Shown here: positions 1-12,900 of the stretch, in pieces | Numbering within the stretch: position 1 is the first letter of the stretch | How the letters are laid out: every line of letters begins with the position of its first letter | Assembly (NCBI RefSeq): GCF_029227915.1 | Contig: NC_079877.1 | Span: 24,451,851 to 24,515,850 of the forward strand | DNA length: 64,000 bases | DNA from: Hydractinia symbiolongicarpus | Lineage: Eukaryota > Cnidaria > Hydrozoa > Anthoathecata > Hydractiniidae | Direction of reading: 5' to 3' | Notes under the pieces: generated by a model | Databases searched by the model: none | What the model saw: only the letters and a program-made list of their open reading frames with translations | What the model was told of the DNA's origin: nothing | Program-made: the position numbers and the translations under genes

Positions 1-290
1 TAGTGCTCCAATTGCTAGCGTGCAATTTGCAAAACGTAAATCAGTTGTTTTTTGCATTTGGCCTATATGTGAGCAACCTTATTTTTAGTTCAAACAATTT
101 AAAACGTATAGATTTATCTTTTATAGTACTATGCTTTTGTGGAGGAGAAACAAAAAGTTCATTGCTTAAATACATTATTTTCCAAGGTAAATTGAAAGTA
201 TTAACTTATCGTTACAGATTGAATTGTATACAGAAATCATAAAATTATTTACTGTGTGTAATGCTTTCTTCGTTAATTATATATTCATAG
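1..290 (+). other. DDX6 intron sequence
   Basis: This stretch lies just upstream of a clear acceptor (TATTCATAG at 282-290). The 79-codon open frame in it does not resemble the helicase sequence expected before LQVNQS. It is read as intron. No repeat or RNA gene is seen. Confidence 0.6.
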
Positions 291-1671
291 CTTCAAGTGA
301 ATCAGTCAATTATCTTCTGCAACTCTGTGCAACGTGTTGAACTTCTTGCCAGGAAAATCACACAGCTTGGCTATTCATGTTTTTATATTCACTCTCGCAT
401 GCAACAGTCACATAGAAACAGAGTTTTTCATGATTTTCGTTCTGGACAATGCAGAAATTTAGTGTGCTCTGGTGAGTATAAATTTATTTTAAATAGTTTT
501 TTCGGTAAAATAAAATGTTACGTGAAATATTGTTTAAGGACTGCTTTGCATAGTCAATGTTTGAAATCATACAGGTCAGCCCCTAATTCATTTGCTCACC
601 CATGGACAGAAAACTGAATGTTTTTTGAGAACAAACCCCTAACAATACACCTGTCATGCTGTGCTATTACTAGGAACGTACCATTTTAATGTGATTGATA
701 TATACCTTTGCACTAAAAATACATTTACTTCAAGGTCATATTGTAAAAAACATGTATTGGGTTAATTAAAACCAATTTTCCTTAGATTTGTTTACACGAG
801 GTATTGACATTCAAGCAGTCAATGTTGTTATCAATTTTGACTTTCCAAAGAATTCTGAAACTTATCTTCACAGAATTGGCAGATCTGGTCGTTTTGGCCA
901 TTTGGGTAGGTGCATTTCAATATTTTCATCTCAGGCTGTGTACATTAGACACAAAGTAAACTCAAACTGACTTGTGGACTGTATTTCTTAATCTCTTGAG
1001 GTTAAGTGAAACCAGTGTGATATTTCCATGCAAATACTTCACCTTGAAATGAAATGCTTGCATAATTGGAATGCTTAAAACTGCAAAATGCGAAGTGGTT
1101 CTTTACGGGTCAGTCTTGCAAATAAATTCAACTATGATTAAAACATAAATGGTTTTAAAAAATATCAACACTGATTTGTCCAGTCGTTGTCTTAATATAA
1201 ACATTATGTCATGAACAAGTGAGTATTCTAGAACGTCACAAAAAGCAAACTTTCAGAGCTGGGAACTGTTTTTGCCTGCTTCGTAAAAAACGTTTTGCTG
1301 GTTAATTTCTATCATTGGTACCAAAATGTAGTATATAATAAACTCGTTTGTTCGTGACATGATATTATCTATGCTATTCACTTCGGTTTGGAAATTTACT
1401 TTGGCCTTAAGTAATATTTGAGTTTTTAAGTTTCTCTTTCACTTTACTGCAAGTTTGGAGGAAGGGTGTAACATTTGCTTTTGGTTACCTATTCACATTA
1501 TGTTCAGGTATTGCTCTTAACTTGATCACATATGATGACCGCTTTAACTTATATCAAGTGGAACAAGAGCTTGGAACTGAGATTAAACCAATTCCACCTT
1601 CAATTGATAAAAGTTTGTATGTGGCAGAGTTTCAACAAGAAAAACCTCAACCAGAAAATGAGAAAGAGTAA
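291..1671 (+). CDS. DDX6: DDX6/Me31B-type DEAD-box RNA helicase, C-terminal exons (5' end outside window)
   Basis: This is the second RecA-like domain and C-terminus of an ATP-dependent RNA helicase of the DDX6/Dhh1/Me31B family, which acts in cytoplasmic P-bodies in decapping and translational repression. Three exons are seen: 291-471, 786-905 and 1508-1671, with the TAA stop at 1669-1671. Each lies between AG and GT sites, and phases join correctly (181, 120 and 164 nt). Visible motifs are QSIIFCNS (motif IV), the YIHSRM and NRVFHDFR blocks, [18 protein letters not shown] (motif V region), [10 protein letters not shown] (motif VI), and a tail containing [19 protein letters not shown]. The tail and the [14 protein letters not shown] block are family-specific and separate it from eIF4A or DDX39. 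No upstream helicase exon is recognisable in 1-290, so the N-terminal two thirds lie to the left of the window. The gene is convergent with the TNF-like gene on the opposite strand. Confidence 0.95.
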
Positions 1672-4600
1672 GAAATAAAGAAATCTTGACAGTATAAATA
1701 ATTGTAATTATTTTGAGTTTAGTTTTAAGTATTGTTTGGTCACAGTACTTAAACGTTTTTGTACATTGTTAGATAGGCGACAATGCTCTCCATTGTGGAG
1801 GTGAAGGTAATCTAATGTTCAAGTTAGGTTACCTCCAGCTCCGCCTACAATGTCTATGATATTGTACTCATTGTGTTTGTACCCTGGTTGTGGTGAACCA
1901 TAAACAATCTAATCTGTAATGGTCCATTTCCGCCTGTGTTTGTTACAAGTAGGGTACGAATCTAGCCGACATGTTCCGCTGTGTCGACGACCCATTGTAA
2001 ATAGTTTATAATATATATGTTTATTACGGAGAGCAGTGCCGTCTTTATTTGCTTATCGTTCTTCTCCGTGTTACGCAAGCAAAAACATCGATTCGTGCAA
2101 GGATTTGTTCGAGGCTAATTAAAAAAATATTGTTTTGTGATTTTTATGACACGTAGCAATTTAGCAAGGAGTATACTTGCGAAAGTATGCGCTTGCTGTT
2201 ATGTGTTACCTTGTAGTGAGTAGTAAAAAGAAAGCTTGTTCAATACGTTTAATTATTGCTGAAAATTTATTAGATTTTTATGGATGAAGCAAGACATTTT
2301 AAGTTTAGTGTTAATCCAACCTAAAGCTCATGCTCGTGAAGATTTACCCAGAGTAATTAGGCGAACTTTTGGTTGGATTAACACCAAGCTTCGCATTTCA
2401 AGTCGTTGTCGGTGCTGTATAATTATCGTGGATATGAGAAGCATGGACAATTTATAAACTGAAAATGCACAGACTTGAAATCATTACAGTGTATTGTTGC
2501 CAGAAAAGAGCACAGATTTTTATGCGCTCTGTGGCAGGGTTATATCGTGTTACTCAGATGGATCGTGATTAACTGCAACAAACAAATGGTGGTGCTCCTA
2601 AATATGACCGCCTATACTGAACATTTTAATTGTTGTGTTATCATACAAAAAAACCGTAGCTGGTTAAATTTAAGATATTGTGTTAAAAAGACGTCCTACA
2701 CAATAAAGAAAAACGCCAGACCGCATTTCATAGATAGCTCCGTCTTTGATTTCCGGCATGGAAAAAAGAACTGTAGAATTCACGCTGGTTGAATTATAAC
2801 ATTCGCTCCCGGTGGAGACAGAGTTGATAATATATTGTTGAAGCTGGAAGAAGCAGTATAAATCGACTTGGAGCAAAAAGTCAACGAAAGACTAAAAAAT
2901 ACCTTGGCCGCGTCGTTAATAGTATTTGTTTTCACAACGCTTTACTAATGAATCTTCACTTCCATTTGTTTGTTTTCCGCCAACGAATCCGACGTCGTTG
3001 CTGAACACGATTGTGTCTTGCTTACTTTTTCTAATGCTGTCGGAGAACAAACAATAGGAAGGGAAGACTTGGATGTGTCGTGAAAAAACGTATAATGTAA
3101 AGTTTGATGCTCTTGTGATACATGTACTATGTCAGATGTCAGTCTTAATAAATGCGGTAATATTTAGTTTCATGTAGGACATGTATCACGTATGATAACT
3201 TTGCCTGATATTTCTTTCTTTCTTTTTGTACACGCCCCTCTTTCTACTCATAAAGTACGTTGTTAACTCTATACAGAAGAAAGTTGCATGGTCTCTCCCC
3301 TATTCTTTTACTTATAAATATGACCTTAATTTTTTACGTTGAAAATTATTTATTTTGGTATAATTTATATGATATCAGAAAGTCATCTATGCAAAAGAAA
3401 AAAGAAATAGATGTTTGTTGTTGTTTTTTTACCCTTCAACAAAAGTACAAGTATCGTCATTTATCCATTATACAGCTAAAAACTTAATGAGTTAATACCG
3501 CTAGCACAATACACATTGTTTTACTACAACAGTGTTGGATTGCTGAAAAAAAATAATGGCGTAACTGTTTTGAACAAAACTGAATCATGCTGAACATGTG
3601 TAAAAAAAGAACACCTCGATCTGAAGCCAAATTTCCTGTTACTTCGGAAAAAATTGTCAAAATGTTATAAGCATTCCAAACGAGAAGCTCGTAAAAACAT
3701 GAGAATAAAATAAAAGAAATTGTAACAAAATTTCGCTGCCTGAACTAGTACTTTTTTGCGCAATATGACTAAATAACACCAGGGCTCTTTCTGACAATGT
3801 CAGCCGGCAAATTATATTTCCGCTCAAAACGAAATTTGATCAAATCGCGCAAAAGCGACCAAGGCATTCCCCCTTTTTGTATATTGAGTGCGACAGCGCC
3901 GTCAAGTAAGAGCTAGCGGCTTTGGCATCGATAGAAAACCGGGTTGCCTGCTAAGGTGGACAGGCTGTCACTTGTATTTTCTCAAGTTCGATTCTAACAG
4001 CTTTGAACTTCGTCTTGGAAAAAGTGGTCGTTGTATTATCGAGTACTAAAAACGATCAATAACATTTGTTAACAGATAAAAATGTTATTTTAAAACAAAA
4101 CAAAAAATAAGTTCGCAGGTCTTTCTAAACAGTTGTTTTGAACCTTAGGAACCATCTATTTATATACACGTCACCAAACCAACGCAAAATCGTTGTTGAA
4201 TGTAAAAAATTCCCACAGGAAAAATAGTAAACTCATTTGTTTCGAAACATTTCAACACTAAAAAATTTCCACAGGAAAAATAGTAAACTCATTTGTTGTA
4301 AATGGAAAGAAATTATGTCGCGTACCCAACATCCTTTGCTTTAAAATTTGCAACAGTAGTCGTTATCTCATTTTTAATAAATTAAAAAACGGACGAAATT
4401 TCCAAAAGCCAAATACTTCTCTCTACTACGTGCATTTTTATTATATGCAACACCAACCTCGATCCCAGCCCTGTTGTCTCTTTTCCCATATCTGATGACG
4501 AGAATGCGCGTAGACAAAAGGCTCTGAGAACGAGGTTGATATGGCTTAAATTTTTTTATTTACAAATATTGTAATTCTTTAAATTGTCATCGCCATTCAC

Positions 4601-4676
4601 ACGTGCAGCAGTTGGTGTAAATTATCCTTATTTAACTTTACAGAAGTATCCGGAGAAGTCCAAAAAACAGGATCTT
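1672..4676. other. Intergenic region between convergent DDX6 and TNF-like genes
   Basis: About 3 kb with no supportable coding exon. The open frames of 75-105 codons lack splice context and family resemblance. It holds two fold-back structures (about 1790-1855 and 2308-2384) and a direct repeat of about 20 bp at roughly 4213-4235 and 4268-4290 (aggaaaaatagtaaactcat). At 4458-4542 is a fold-back of the 'CTCGTCCCCAGG' family. It must also contain the 3' UTRs of both genes. Confidence 0.6.
2308..2384. repeat. Fold-back element with 14-bp perfect inverted arms
   Basis: The arms gtgttaatccaacc (2308-2321) and ggttggattaacac (2371-2384) are perfect reverse complements around a 49-nt centre. No coding frame is involved. 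The structure fits a tiny palindromic MITE or a structured RNA segment. No target-site duplication is obvious. Confidence 0.55.
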
Positions 4677-7600
4677 TTAAAGCGTTCCAATACGGTAAGC
4701 TCCAAAGTACATGATACGTTTAGCTGACCACCATTTCGTGTTTCTTGACGTCTTCATGTACAATTTGTCGTTAGCGTGAAGAAACACTATTCTGGAAATC
4801 CCTTGCGTACATTCGTCACAGTTTGATGTTGCAGCTATCAGATATTCGTCGTTGTTTTTCATTATATAATACTTTGAAACGGAACCTGTATTGGATCGTT
4901 TCATCTATAATGTGAGACAATATTTATTGGAAAAAAGCTCCAATTTTCTACTTTCCTTTTTTTACAAAAAACCTCAAGTAAATCCTGAAAAGAAAGGGTT
5001 AAAACAGTAGATCAACCTCGTCCCCAGGACTTGTTAAGCTTTTTATATTTGGACGGCCTAAATATAAAGTATAAAAATACATATAAAAAACCCAACAAGT
5101 CTTGGGGACGAGGTTGACAGTAGACAGTTTACATGCAAGGAAAGTTAGTCTTTTTCCCATAAAAAACTTCCAACACAAACGAACAGGCATACGTAAATTA
5201 ACCTCGTTCCCAGCGTTTGTTTTCTCTTTTGATTTTTCTTTTCCGATGTAAAAAAGAGAAAACAGATGCTGCGACATTGTTATGACCAAGGAGTTACTTA
5301 CTTGCATACATAGTTACTAACATGGCATAATTTTTGTATACAAAATAAAACACCCTGTAAAGGAGGTTGCAAAAGCACTTACCTGGGCAAAAATGTGATA
5401 ATAACCGGATGCTTTAATTTCTATTTTTCCAGCATTGTATGTTATTTGTCCAGAACGATGTTCCTCTTTCCAGTTTTTCACCACTAAATGCAAGAAACCG
5501 TAATACTAAAACAGTATGAAAATATCATAAACACAATAATAATGGTTATTTGATACCTAAATAAATGCGTTAAAGTTTGCTCGCCTTAAACCAGCAGCGC
5601 GTTTAAACCTATAAAATAACGCTTGAATAAACGAGAAAAATAGATTTTGTTATGTAAGTTATTGCGAAAAAATAAACACGATTTAGAAATGACAGCTTCT
5701 ATCGTTAAAAGAACATATATGTAAAATGGGCGCCTAAATGCGGAACACTGTTAACCCAGGGTACCGCAGATGAAATTCTAATTCTCCTCCCCAAAGCTCT
5801 TAAGATAAATATTTTTGAGGTTTATCTCAATACTCTGAGGATAAGAAAAAATTACACATACCCTCGATCACAGTTATTTCTCCGATATTACGTAGCAGTA
5901 CATCCGGCGACGCGAGTTGGATCATTTCAATTTGTTGTGGACAGGTCTTTACTTTCTGACAGAAATGCGTATGGTTGCCATGGTGAACAGATCTGGCCAT
6001 TCGTGGAGATGGAACTAAAAAAAAAACACAGACAACTTTACGGAAACAATTTCGTTTCGTCGACAAGTCCATACACATTTTTTCTTTGCTTAAGCCTCCT
6101 TCCATAAACTAATTTGGTATTGAACAGTAGATAGATTAAATGCCCCATTGTCTTGCCTAACCTTCATGTTCCAGTTTTTTTCGGCTTTATCTAATTGGAA
6201 TCTGCGGCCGAAGATGACTTTTCAAAATTGACATTTATACATTAAGGCTTCAACTCAAGTATCGGGCAGAAAGTACCTTTTAACGGAATTAATTTTTGCT
6301 GGAAACTAATTTAACGCAAGAATTTTTTTTCACAAAAAAGTAATTACTGGCGAGAACTAAGCTAGAAGTCCTAATATTTCGCAATTTTCTTATAAAAAAG
6401 AATTGAATGTCATTTCATTCTCCAATTTATACCGTTTTTCAATTGCTTTTACATAGGATACATAAATTAAAATTTGTTGAAGTTGAAAGTGGAAGATTAA
6501 TCAGATAAAAAAATTAATTTAAACTATTTTCCAAAAAGATAGAAAAAATTCAAATTATTTCGAATATTGTAAATACCTAATTTCTAAAAAAATTTTAAAC
6601 TAAATTCAAGAAATTGACAGAAATCGTGAAAATTAAATTTCGCAAAAATTAATTTTCTGGAGCCCTTAGGCTTGTAATTTGTGTCAGCGCTTAAATATGA
6701 TTATTTGCTGCGCATGCGTAGCAAGATGTACCGATTGTTTCTAACGTTTCGGCAAATACTATAGAGGCAAAAACTTTCGTGGTGTCAACACATTGCAAAA
6801 TTTTGCAACGAATTTTACGTAAGACTTTCGAAATATCAAAAATCATTTCATTTGCTAAGGGAGGTCTTTAGCGAATGGCAACAATTCTCTTTTTTTCTCT
6901 TATTATTTAGTAATCCAAAGTCTGCATACATTAGTGTTTCAAGGAATCGGAATATCCGAGAAATGTTTGCAGCACTATGGTAGCACCCACGAAGGATAAA
7001 AACACCAAATGTTATTGTAGTTGATGATTCAAGAAGAAATAAATCACAACTTTGAGATTTTTTTGTGGTGAAAAAACTGTTGAAAAATATCCATGAATTC
7101 ACGTGAAAAAACTGATTTATAATTTCCAAAGGCATGAACTTTCGCTAATGACAAAAAACGCGACAGTTGTTTCGACCCGCGAAAGAAAACAGAGTTTTAA
7201 GTTGACTTTCAATTTATGTTATTATTACTGTTGTTGTTGTTGTTGTTGTTGTTGTTGACAACTTAAAATTTCAAGGTTCAAATTTGCTACAACCACGCGA
7301 CACAAGACTTAATACGTTTTTGACCTCGCTTACCAATAAGTATACGTACCATCGTTTAATCTTCGATATTGAGTAAGCAAGTCCTACAAAAAAATGAATA
7401 TATAATCGTCACGTTATTGCATAAAATTTCCAAGAAAACATTAGTAAAATTTCCCTGTTATTTTTTGAGTCATATATATTCCCCTGTCTCTTTATGTCGT
7501 ATTTCCCTGTGACACAAAATACTATTATGGATTTTCCCTATGAAAAATTATGGTATAAATACTTTCGACTTTGAGACACACACGATTCGACAAGATCACA

Positions 7601-9873
7601 TACAGAGCTTGGTAAGTTAAAAAAAATTATGTATTTTTTATAGAATCCTACTATCTATACATGGAGACAAGGTGGAAACTTTTCATACCTCGTTTCATTA
7701 AGTAAATATAAGCTAGGGTACGCGGTTTGTTGTATAAGAACAATTTTATAAGAACACGATTCTCAGATTTTCTTACTATTAACGTAAAAAGAAATCAGGC
7801 TAAAAAGGCTCAAAAAAAGAAAAGCTAGCCTCAGATTTTACTGATTCTTTTAAATAAAAATGCTCAATTGTTACTGATGTCTTGTGAAAAAATACTTTAG
7901 GTGTTTACTTGGTCTACACACGCGCTAACTAATTAAAACGGCTCTAGGGAAGAGAGCCTGGGATTAAGATTTTTCACAAAAACGGTGTTTTAGTGGATCT
8001 TGTCCTCAGAAGCAATTTATAAGACAAACATTTAACAAAGAATTCCAGAATGGTTTATTTTACCACAGAGTACGAAATATTGTGTCCATTGTGTTGCCCA
8101 ACTCCTCGGGATCTGTTGAACTCTTTTACATCACTCCTACTTTAGCTTTCTTTTGCCTGGAAACGAAGTTGGAATGCTACCTGTTGTTACCGGAAAGAGA
8201 AACTACGTTTTATCCAAAGAAGTCGCTTAGTTTGCAATAGTCTGGGAAATGGAAAATATAAATAATCTTAATTAAATCGATTAATTGTTACAGGAAACCT
8301 CAAGCTCATATTAAATGGTAAATTTCATGTGAAAATAGAGTTTAAATCCGAAGATGCACTCCACCGTACAGCTATGTAGGCGAAAGAGAACATTGGGAGA
8401 AGGGAGAATTCATCCTATTTTTTAAGGAGGAGGATTCCGTACAGGCAATAGATTTGTTGTTAGGTAATTTGATAGATTAACTAACATGGGAACACGCTCT
8501 TGCCTTCTTTGCTGCTTACGTCATGGTTTGGAAAGTTGCACAGTGTAACTCAACCTTTAACTTCTAGAAGCTTTTTTTCTGTGTGTTCTAAATAAAAGAA
8601 TTTTGCAACCTCGTCTCCTGGGCTTCTATAATTTTATTGTTTAAATGAAAAGACCTAAGAAGTATTCAGGACAAGGTTGGGTTGTACCCAGACCTCTAAT
8701 TAACTACAAGTAATTCCAACAATTTACCTTGTATAAACAAATTTTATCCTTGTGACAATCTATTATATAATAAAAAATAAGGAAAGAATTAAAAATATAT
8801 TTGAAATTGCAGGGTGAAGAAAATATTGGAAAAATCCACGTGCGTTGATTAATCTTATTGAGCGAGTTGTATGCAATAACTTTTTCTCATACCTTTTTAT
8901 TCGCTAAGAAAAATAAGATTAGTGCCCAAATTCTTTGTTAAAAAAAGCGCGAAATACGTTGCTTTTCTTGGAAGGTTTTCGAACTTTTCAGAACAAATAT
9001 TGTGTTTCTAAGAATGTTGTTTTTGTTAAGAGAATAAACTTTGAAAAACCGTTAACATAACAAAACATGACATATTTTTGCAACATGTGAGTTTCGACAG
9101 CTCTAAAACTTTCTAAAAATAATGTTAAAATTCTATCATGCAAATACCCCCAAATTCAACGATATTCGCAAAAAAGCGATAATAATTTTAATAATTTCAG
9201 CTCGGCGGAGAAGAGCGACTGATGTAATGATTAAAAATGGCTGCCAGGCGAAGATTTTTGTTGTTGTTGTTGGAAAATGGGAAGTTTAAGAAGGACTTAA
9301 GGCTGTAATTAACACACGTGCAAAACAAATAAAAATTTTACAGCTTAAAATTGAATTTTTAGAAAAGGTTTGATTGTCGCTTGTTGTAAAAAAAGAAAGA
9401 TACGGTAATCTATTGATGTAAAAATGTAAACATACTCCAGAGAAAATTTTAAGTGACTCGTTACCTCAAGCATATATTTTACCGAAAAAGTTAAAAATAT
9501 AAATTCCTATTCTTGTTGCTTTTTGCTAAAAAAATAAGTCAGGGATTTAAAAGGGTTACAATTAATCAGAATACGCTGATTTATAATTTCCTCACAGAAA
9601 AGGTGTTGTATGGGCTCAAACTTTACATAACAAAAAGGGAATAAGAAAATAAATAAATAAATAAATTACTTCGTTCTTTTTGGCTTCTTCTTGCACTTGA
9701 GCTAGTGCTGTTTTCAAGTGATAAATCTGGATACGTTGTTCGCAGTACAGCGCGAATAAACACAACGAAATAAGTATGTTTAAGAACGTGATGAGATTGC
9801 ATGGACGATGTCTGTATTTTTTCTTTGAGATCTGTTTTTGTTGGTGAATAATAGCCGGTTCCATGTTAGCCAT
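4677..9873 (-). CDS. TNF-superfamily ligand, type II membrane protein, five exons
   Basis: The model is a 239-aa type II membrane ligand with a C-terminal TNF homology domain, a trimeric signalling ligand for a TNF-receptor-type protein. Coding exons on the minus strand are 9670-9873, 7350-7383 (34 nt), 5862-6014, 5383-5483 and 4677-4904, with the stop at 4677-4679. Phases run 0, 1, 1, 0, so all junctions fit. Residues 1-26 are basic (KQISKKKYRHR). About 27-44 is one hydrophobic segment (LITFLNILISLCLFALYC), followed by a coiled-coil-like stalk (about 48-75). The TNF domain shows a W in VKNWKEEHRSGQ, then ITYNAG and IEIKASGYYHIFAQ (the conserved G-Y-Y and Q strand). Next come a CDEC pair, IVFLHANDKLYMKT and the terminal YFGAYRIG. 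The frame stays open upstream of the first ATG to an AG at 9905, so a further 5' exon is possible. I cannot assign a vertebrate orthologue; EDA- or Eiger-like members are alternatives. Confidence 0.82.
5013..5116. mobile_element. Short fold-back element with 23-bp arms, 'CTCGTCCCCAGG' family
   Basis: Arms at 5013-5035 and 5094-5116 match at 22 of 23 positions when one is reverse-complemented. Each outer end reads CAACCTCGTCCCC. The element lies in the last intron of the TNF-like gene. Related fold-backs or single ends occur at about 4458-4542, 5199-5280, 8608-8680, 35840-36010, 45225-45342, 46290-46315, 49492-49512 and 62289-62310. This makes it a repeated, non-autonomous family in the window. 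Confidence 0.7.
7229..7257 (+). repeat. (TTG)n microsatellite in TNF-ligand intron
   Basis: About nine or ten copies of the TTG triplet in tandem, inside the intron between the 34-nt exon and the third exon. No coding consequence is expected. Confidence 0.9.
7552..7645 (+). promoter_or_regulatory. Possible TATA promoter and short donor-ended exon on the + strand
   Basis: A TATAAATA box at about 7552-7559 is followed about 30 nt later by a short non-AT-rich stretch. That stretch ends in a strong donor, CTTG|GTAAGT, at 7611. Shortly downstream is a U-rich stretch (TATTTTTTATA). It lies inside intron 1 of the minus-strand TNF-like gene. It could start an antisense non-coding transcript or be a spliced-leader-like RNA gene. 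No continuing exon was identified, so this is only a candidate. Confidence 0.2.
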
Positions 9874-9904
9874 GCGATTCTTTAAACACGCTGCTTCTGC
9901 ACTG

Positions 9905-12900
9905 AAAGGTTCAAAAGCTCTAAAATTTGATTAGGTATAGCTTTATATTATCGTCTCTTTATTTACATTAAATTCCTAGAAATGTATTTTACTTACATTA
10001 TTAAGCGACTTTTTGATTGGTTCATTTTTTTAGGCATTTAGTTCTGAGGCCTTTTAAGTCGTCAAATTAAATATAAACATTACCGACTTAATCGTGGCCG
10101 CACTTGCAAATGGATTAGTATTCTACAAAACATCATTTTTAAAGTAGGATATTTGATCAGGGTAATAATACGGAGAGTTTTGCAAATATTATTTGTTTGG
10201 ACAAAGTGAAGTTGCATGACTGAAGTGCATACCGACGTCACTATAGCCATGACACGAAAAATAAATATTACATCTATCAGATTGTGACATTTTCAGAGGA
10301 TAGAGGAACGCAAGAAAACAAAGAATCGACTAATATTTTTTTAAAAAAGGTTTGCTTTGTACAAGGACATGAAAATAATAAAAAAGGAAAAAGGAAAAAA
10401 AGATAACTGAATAAAATCATTGGTTTCGACATAAGTGGTGACAAATGGAAATAGCACCTAACCTTTTTTGTTTATGTGAGACTTTAAAAATTCAGTTTGT
10501 CCCGTCATTATCCAGAGAATACATAATGTGAAACTTTTCCCTTTGGGGCAACCCTGGTGTCGCCGCACAGAGATGATAACATGAGCTATAACTTCCCTAA
10601 TTACGTTCTTTTTCGCCTAAGATTAGAATTGAAAGAAGAACAAAATAACTCTTATTCCTGTCTAACTCTAACGGAGTAGATATAAAAAAACACGTATATC
10701 AAAAGATATCCAACGCCCACCAAAAGATATCCAACGCCCACCAAAATATTTATATTTGAAAGATGTAGTATATCACGATTAAACAAAAAAAAACAAGGTG
10801 TTAAATTTATTTACTTTAATTTTTTAAAAATAAAAAAAATGGATCAACAAGCTGATCAAAAACACGAGGAATGTTTTGTTTATAAAAAATCCAAGAAGAA
10901 TAAAAGCAAGCGAGATCCGAAAGATATCTAAGTTAATGACGTTTCTTTACAAAAAAAAATACTTTCATGGAACAATTGAGTTTTTCTAAGAAGTCCGAAA
11001 AACCGTGAACACACTGCTGCAAGTAAAAATACAATCGCTTAAACATTCTACCAGTTTGGTGAACAAGGGACCGGAAAAATTAATCACGGAGATTATGTTG
11101 ATTTCTTCTACAGATTACCTTTGCGCCTTTTTACCAAAGATTATAAAAATATAGATTATATTTTAGCTACTAAAGAAAATCATTTCAAGAAATTCTTTAG
11201 GTACGTCCGTCCACTTAAGGTTGGAACGATATGACACACAACACTTATCGTTTTAAAAGCGAAAAATTTCAGCTTAGTTGAGCAGTTTTCTTGCTGCGAT
11301 GTTGGAGCTTAGAATCGTGCTTGGTTACTCCGTAAAAAGCTTCTCAAGTTTTACAGAGCACATTTTTAGTAGGACAGACGAGTATAGACAGCCTGAAGTA
11401 GAAACGGCTGTTTTTTTGCTCAAGGATGGTATGCACAAACGATTTATTTCCAATAAGAAGCAGTTTACAGGAACCATCTTAGTTTTAAAATTACAAAAAG
11501 AAGAAATTTTACTGAAAAGATGAAGAAGGTTTCGTCTTACTGAACAATTTTAGAGGTCTAATTTTAATAACATTTTTTTATATGAATATAAAAAAATCAA
11601 TGTTACATGTAACGAAGGAATAGATCAAAGAGTTGCTTTACTCTTTAGTACATAACTAAGAAAAACTGCATGTTTTGAAACAGGGCAAAACTGGTACATA
11701 TTTTACCAAATCAACATCTTTAGTTGCATCACAAACAAGTTTCAACAAATATGAAGGTAATATTTCCAACATGTCCACAACAAGTAATACCTGGTTCTCA
11801 GTAGAATAAAACTTACTTCTGGAATCTAACCCTTATTTTGTAACCAAAAATGTTTTCCAACAAGCGCAGCCTGTTAGCAATTTTATCTTTTTTTATTCCA
11901 AAAGTTTTGTAGCAGTGCAGTTCTATATTGCGACTTGTTTTCTTGCAAAATTTTCTAACGGAGATAAAAAAAGTATCCAAAACTTACCTGTAAATATCTT
12001 AAAACACAAGCTCCAAACTATTGTTTATAGTAACTGAACCAAGTAAATTATTAGGGTCGAGAAAGAAACACTGCATGAATAACAGGTACTACTCGTATTT
12101 GAAAATATCTAGGTAAAATTTCTCCTTGCGGAGTCGAGATAATGATTCAGTCGCTCTTCTCCTGCAGCACGCCTCGTCGTGTTTTAGATCATTTAAATAA
12201 AATCCATAATGGCCACATCTTATGTTATTTACATCGTACCGTATATGCATGATTAAGCACCCGAGGCGGCTATTTAAAAATTTAATAAAAATTACCTTTT
12301 TTAATTTTATCTACAAGGTACATATTTTTACAACAGCATACACAATCTTTTTTAAAGTGAGTAAACGAAAATTATTTCCTAAATGTATTTTATACAGCCT
12401 TGGGGCGCTTAATCTAAGGGGACGCTAAATTTAGTTGACGTATCTTTGTAACGGAGGGCATAAAATTTATTGGATGCATCTCAGTAAGTAAACGTACTTT
12501 AGAATCTTTTAGTTTACTTCAGCTAGAATTTCGCTGTTAATCTGTGGGAGCCAGGTTTAGAAAGTAAAAACAGGTGTAATAATAATGATAAGAATCAGAA
12601 CACAAAATACGGCTTTAGTGGAACACAACATATCGATAGTAAATATATGTTCAGTTTATTTAGTGGGATAACACCGATACAAAGAGTTTATAAATATTAA
12701 TATAATTGCCTGGAAATAACCACGTCCATGATGCACTGCGAAAATTGAGGATATAAGCGATGACTTCTTTTTATTATTGAAAGGACATTAGCAACGAGAC
12801 CTACGAAAAAGAAACAGAAATGATTATACCAAAATAGTGTTTGTAAAGTTAAAACTTAGATAAAACAAAAATTTAACGCCCACCCGCCACAAACATATCC

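Noticed and set aside
1920-2220. Possible solo LTR (TATA-like run, 'tattacggagagcagtgccg', later TG/CA pairs)
   Set aside because: I could not define matching TG...CA boundaries, a target duplication, a primer-binding site or a polypurine tract.
2475-2876. ORFs of 105 and 68 codons on opposite strands
   Set aside because: There is no family resemblance or splice context, and the composition is low-quality and AT-driven. They lie in the convergent spacer.
6848-7135. Minus-strand 95-codon ORF inside the TNF-like gene
   Set aside because: It does not fit the phases of flanking exons. The 34-nt exon at 7350-7383 completes the frame without it, and no TNF-like pattern is present.
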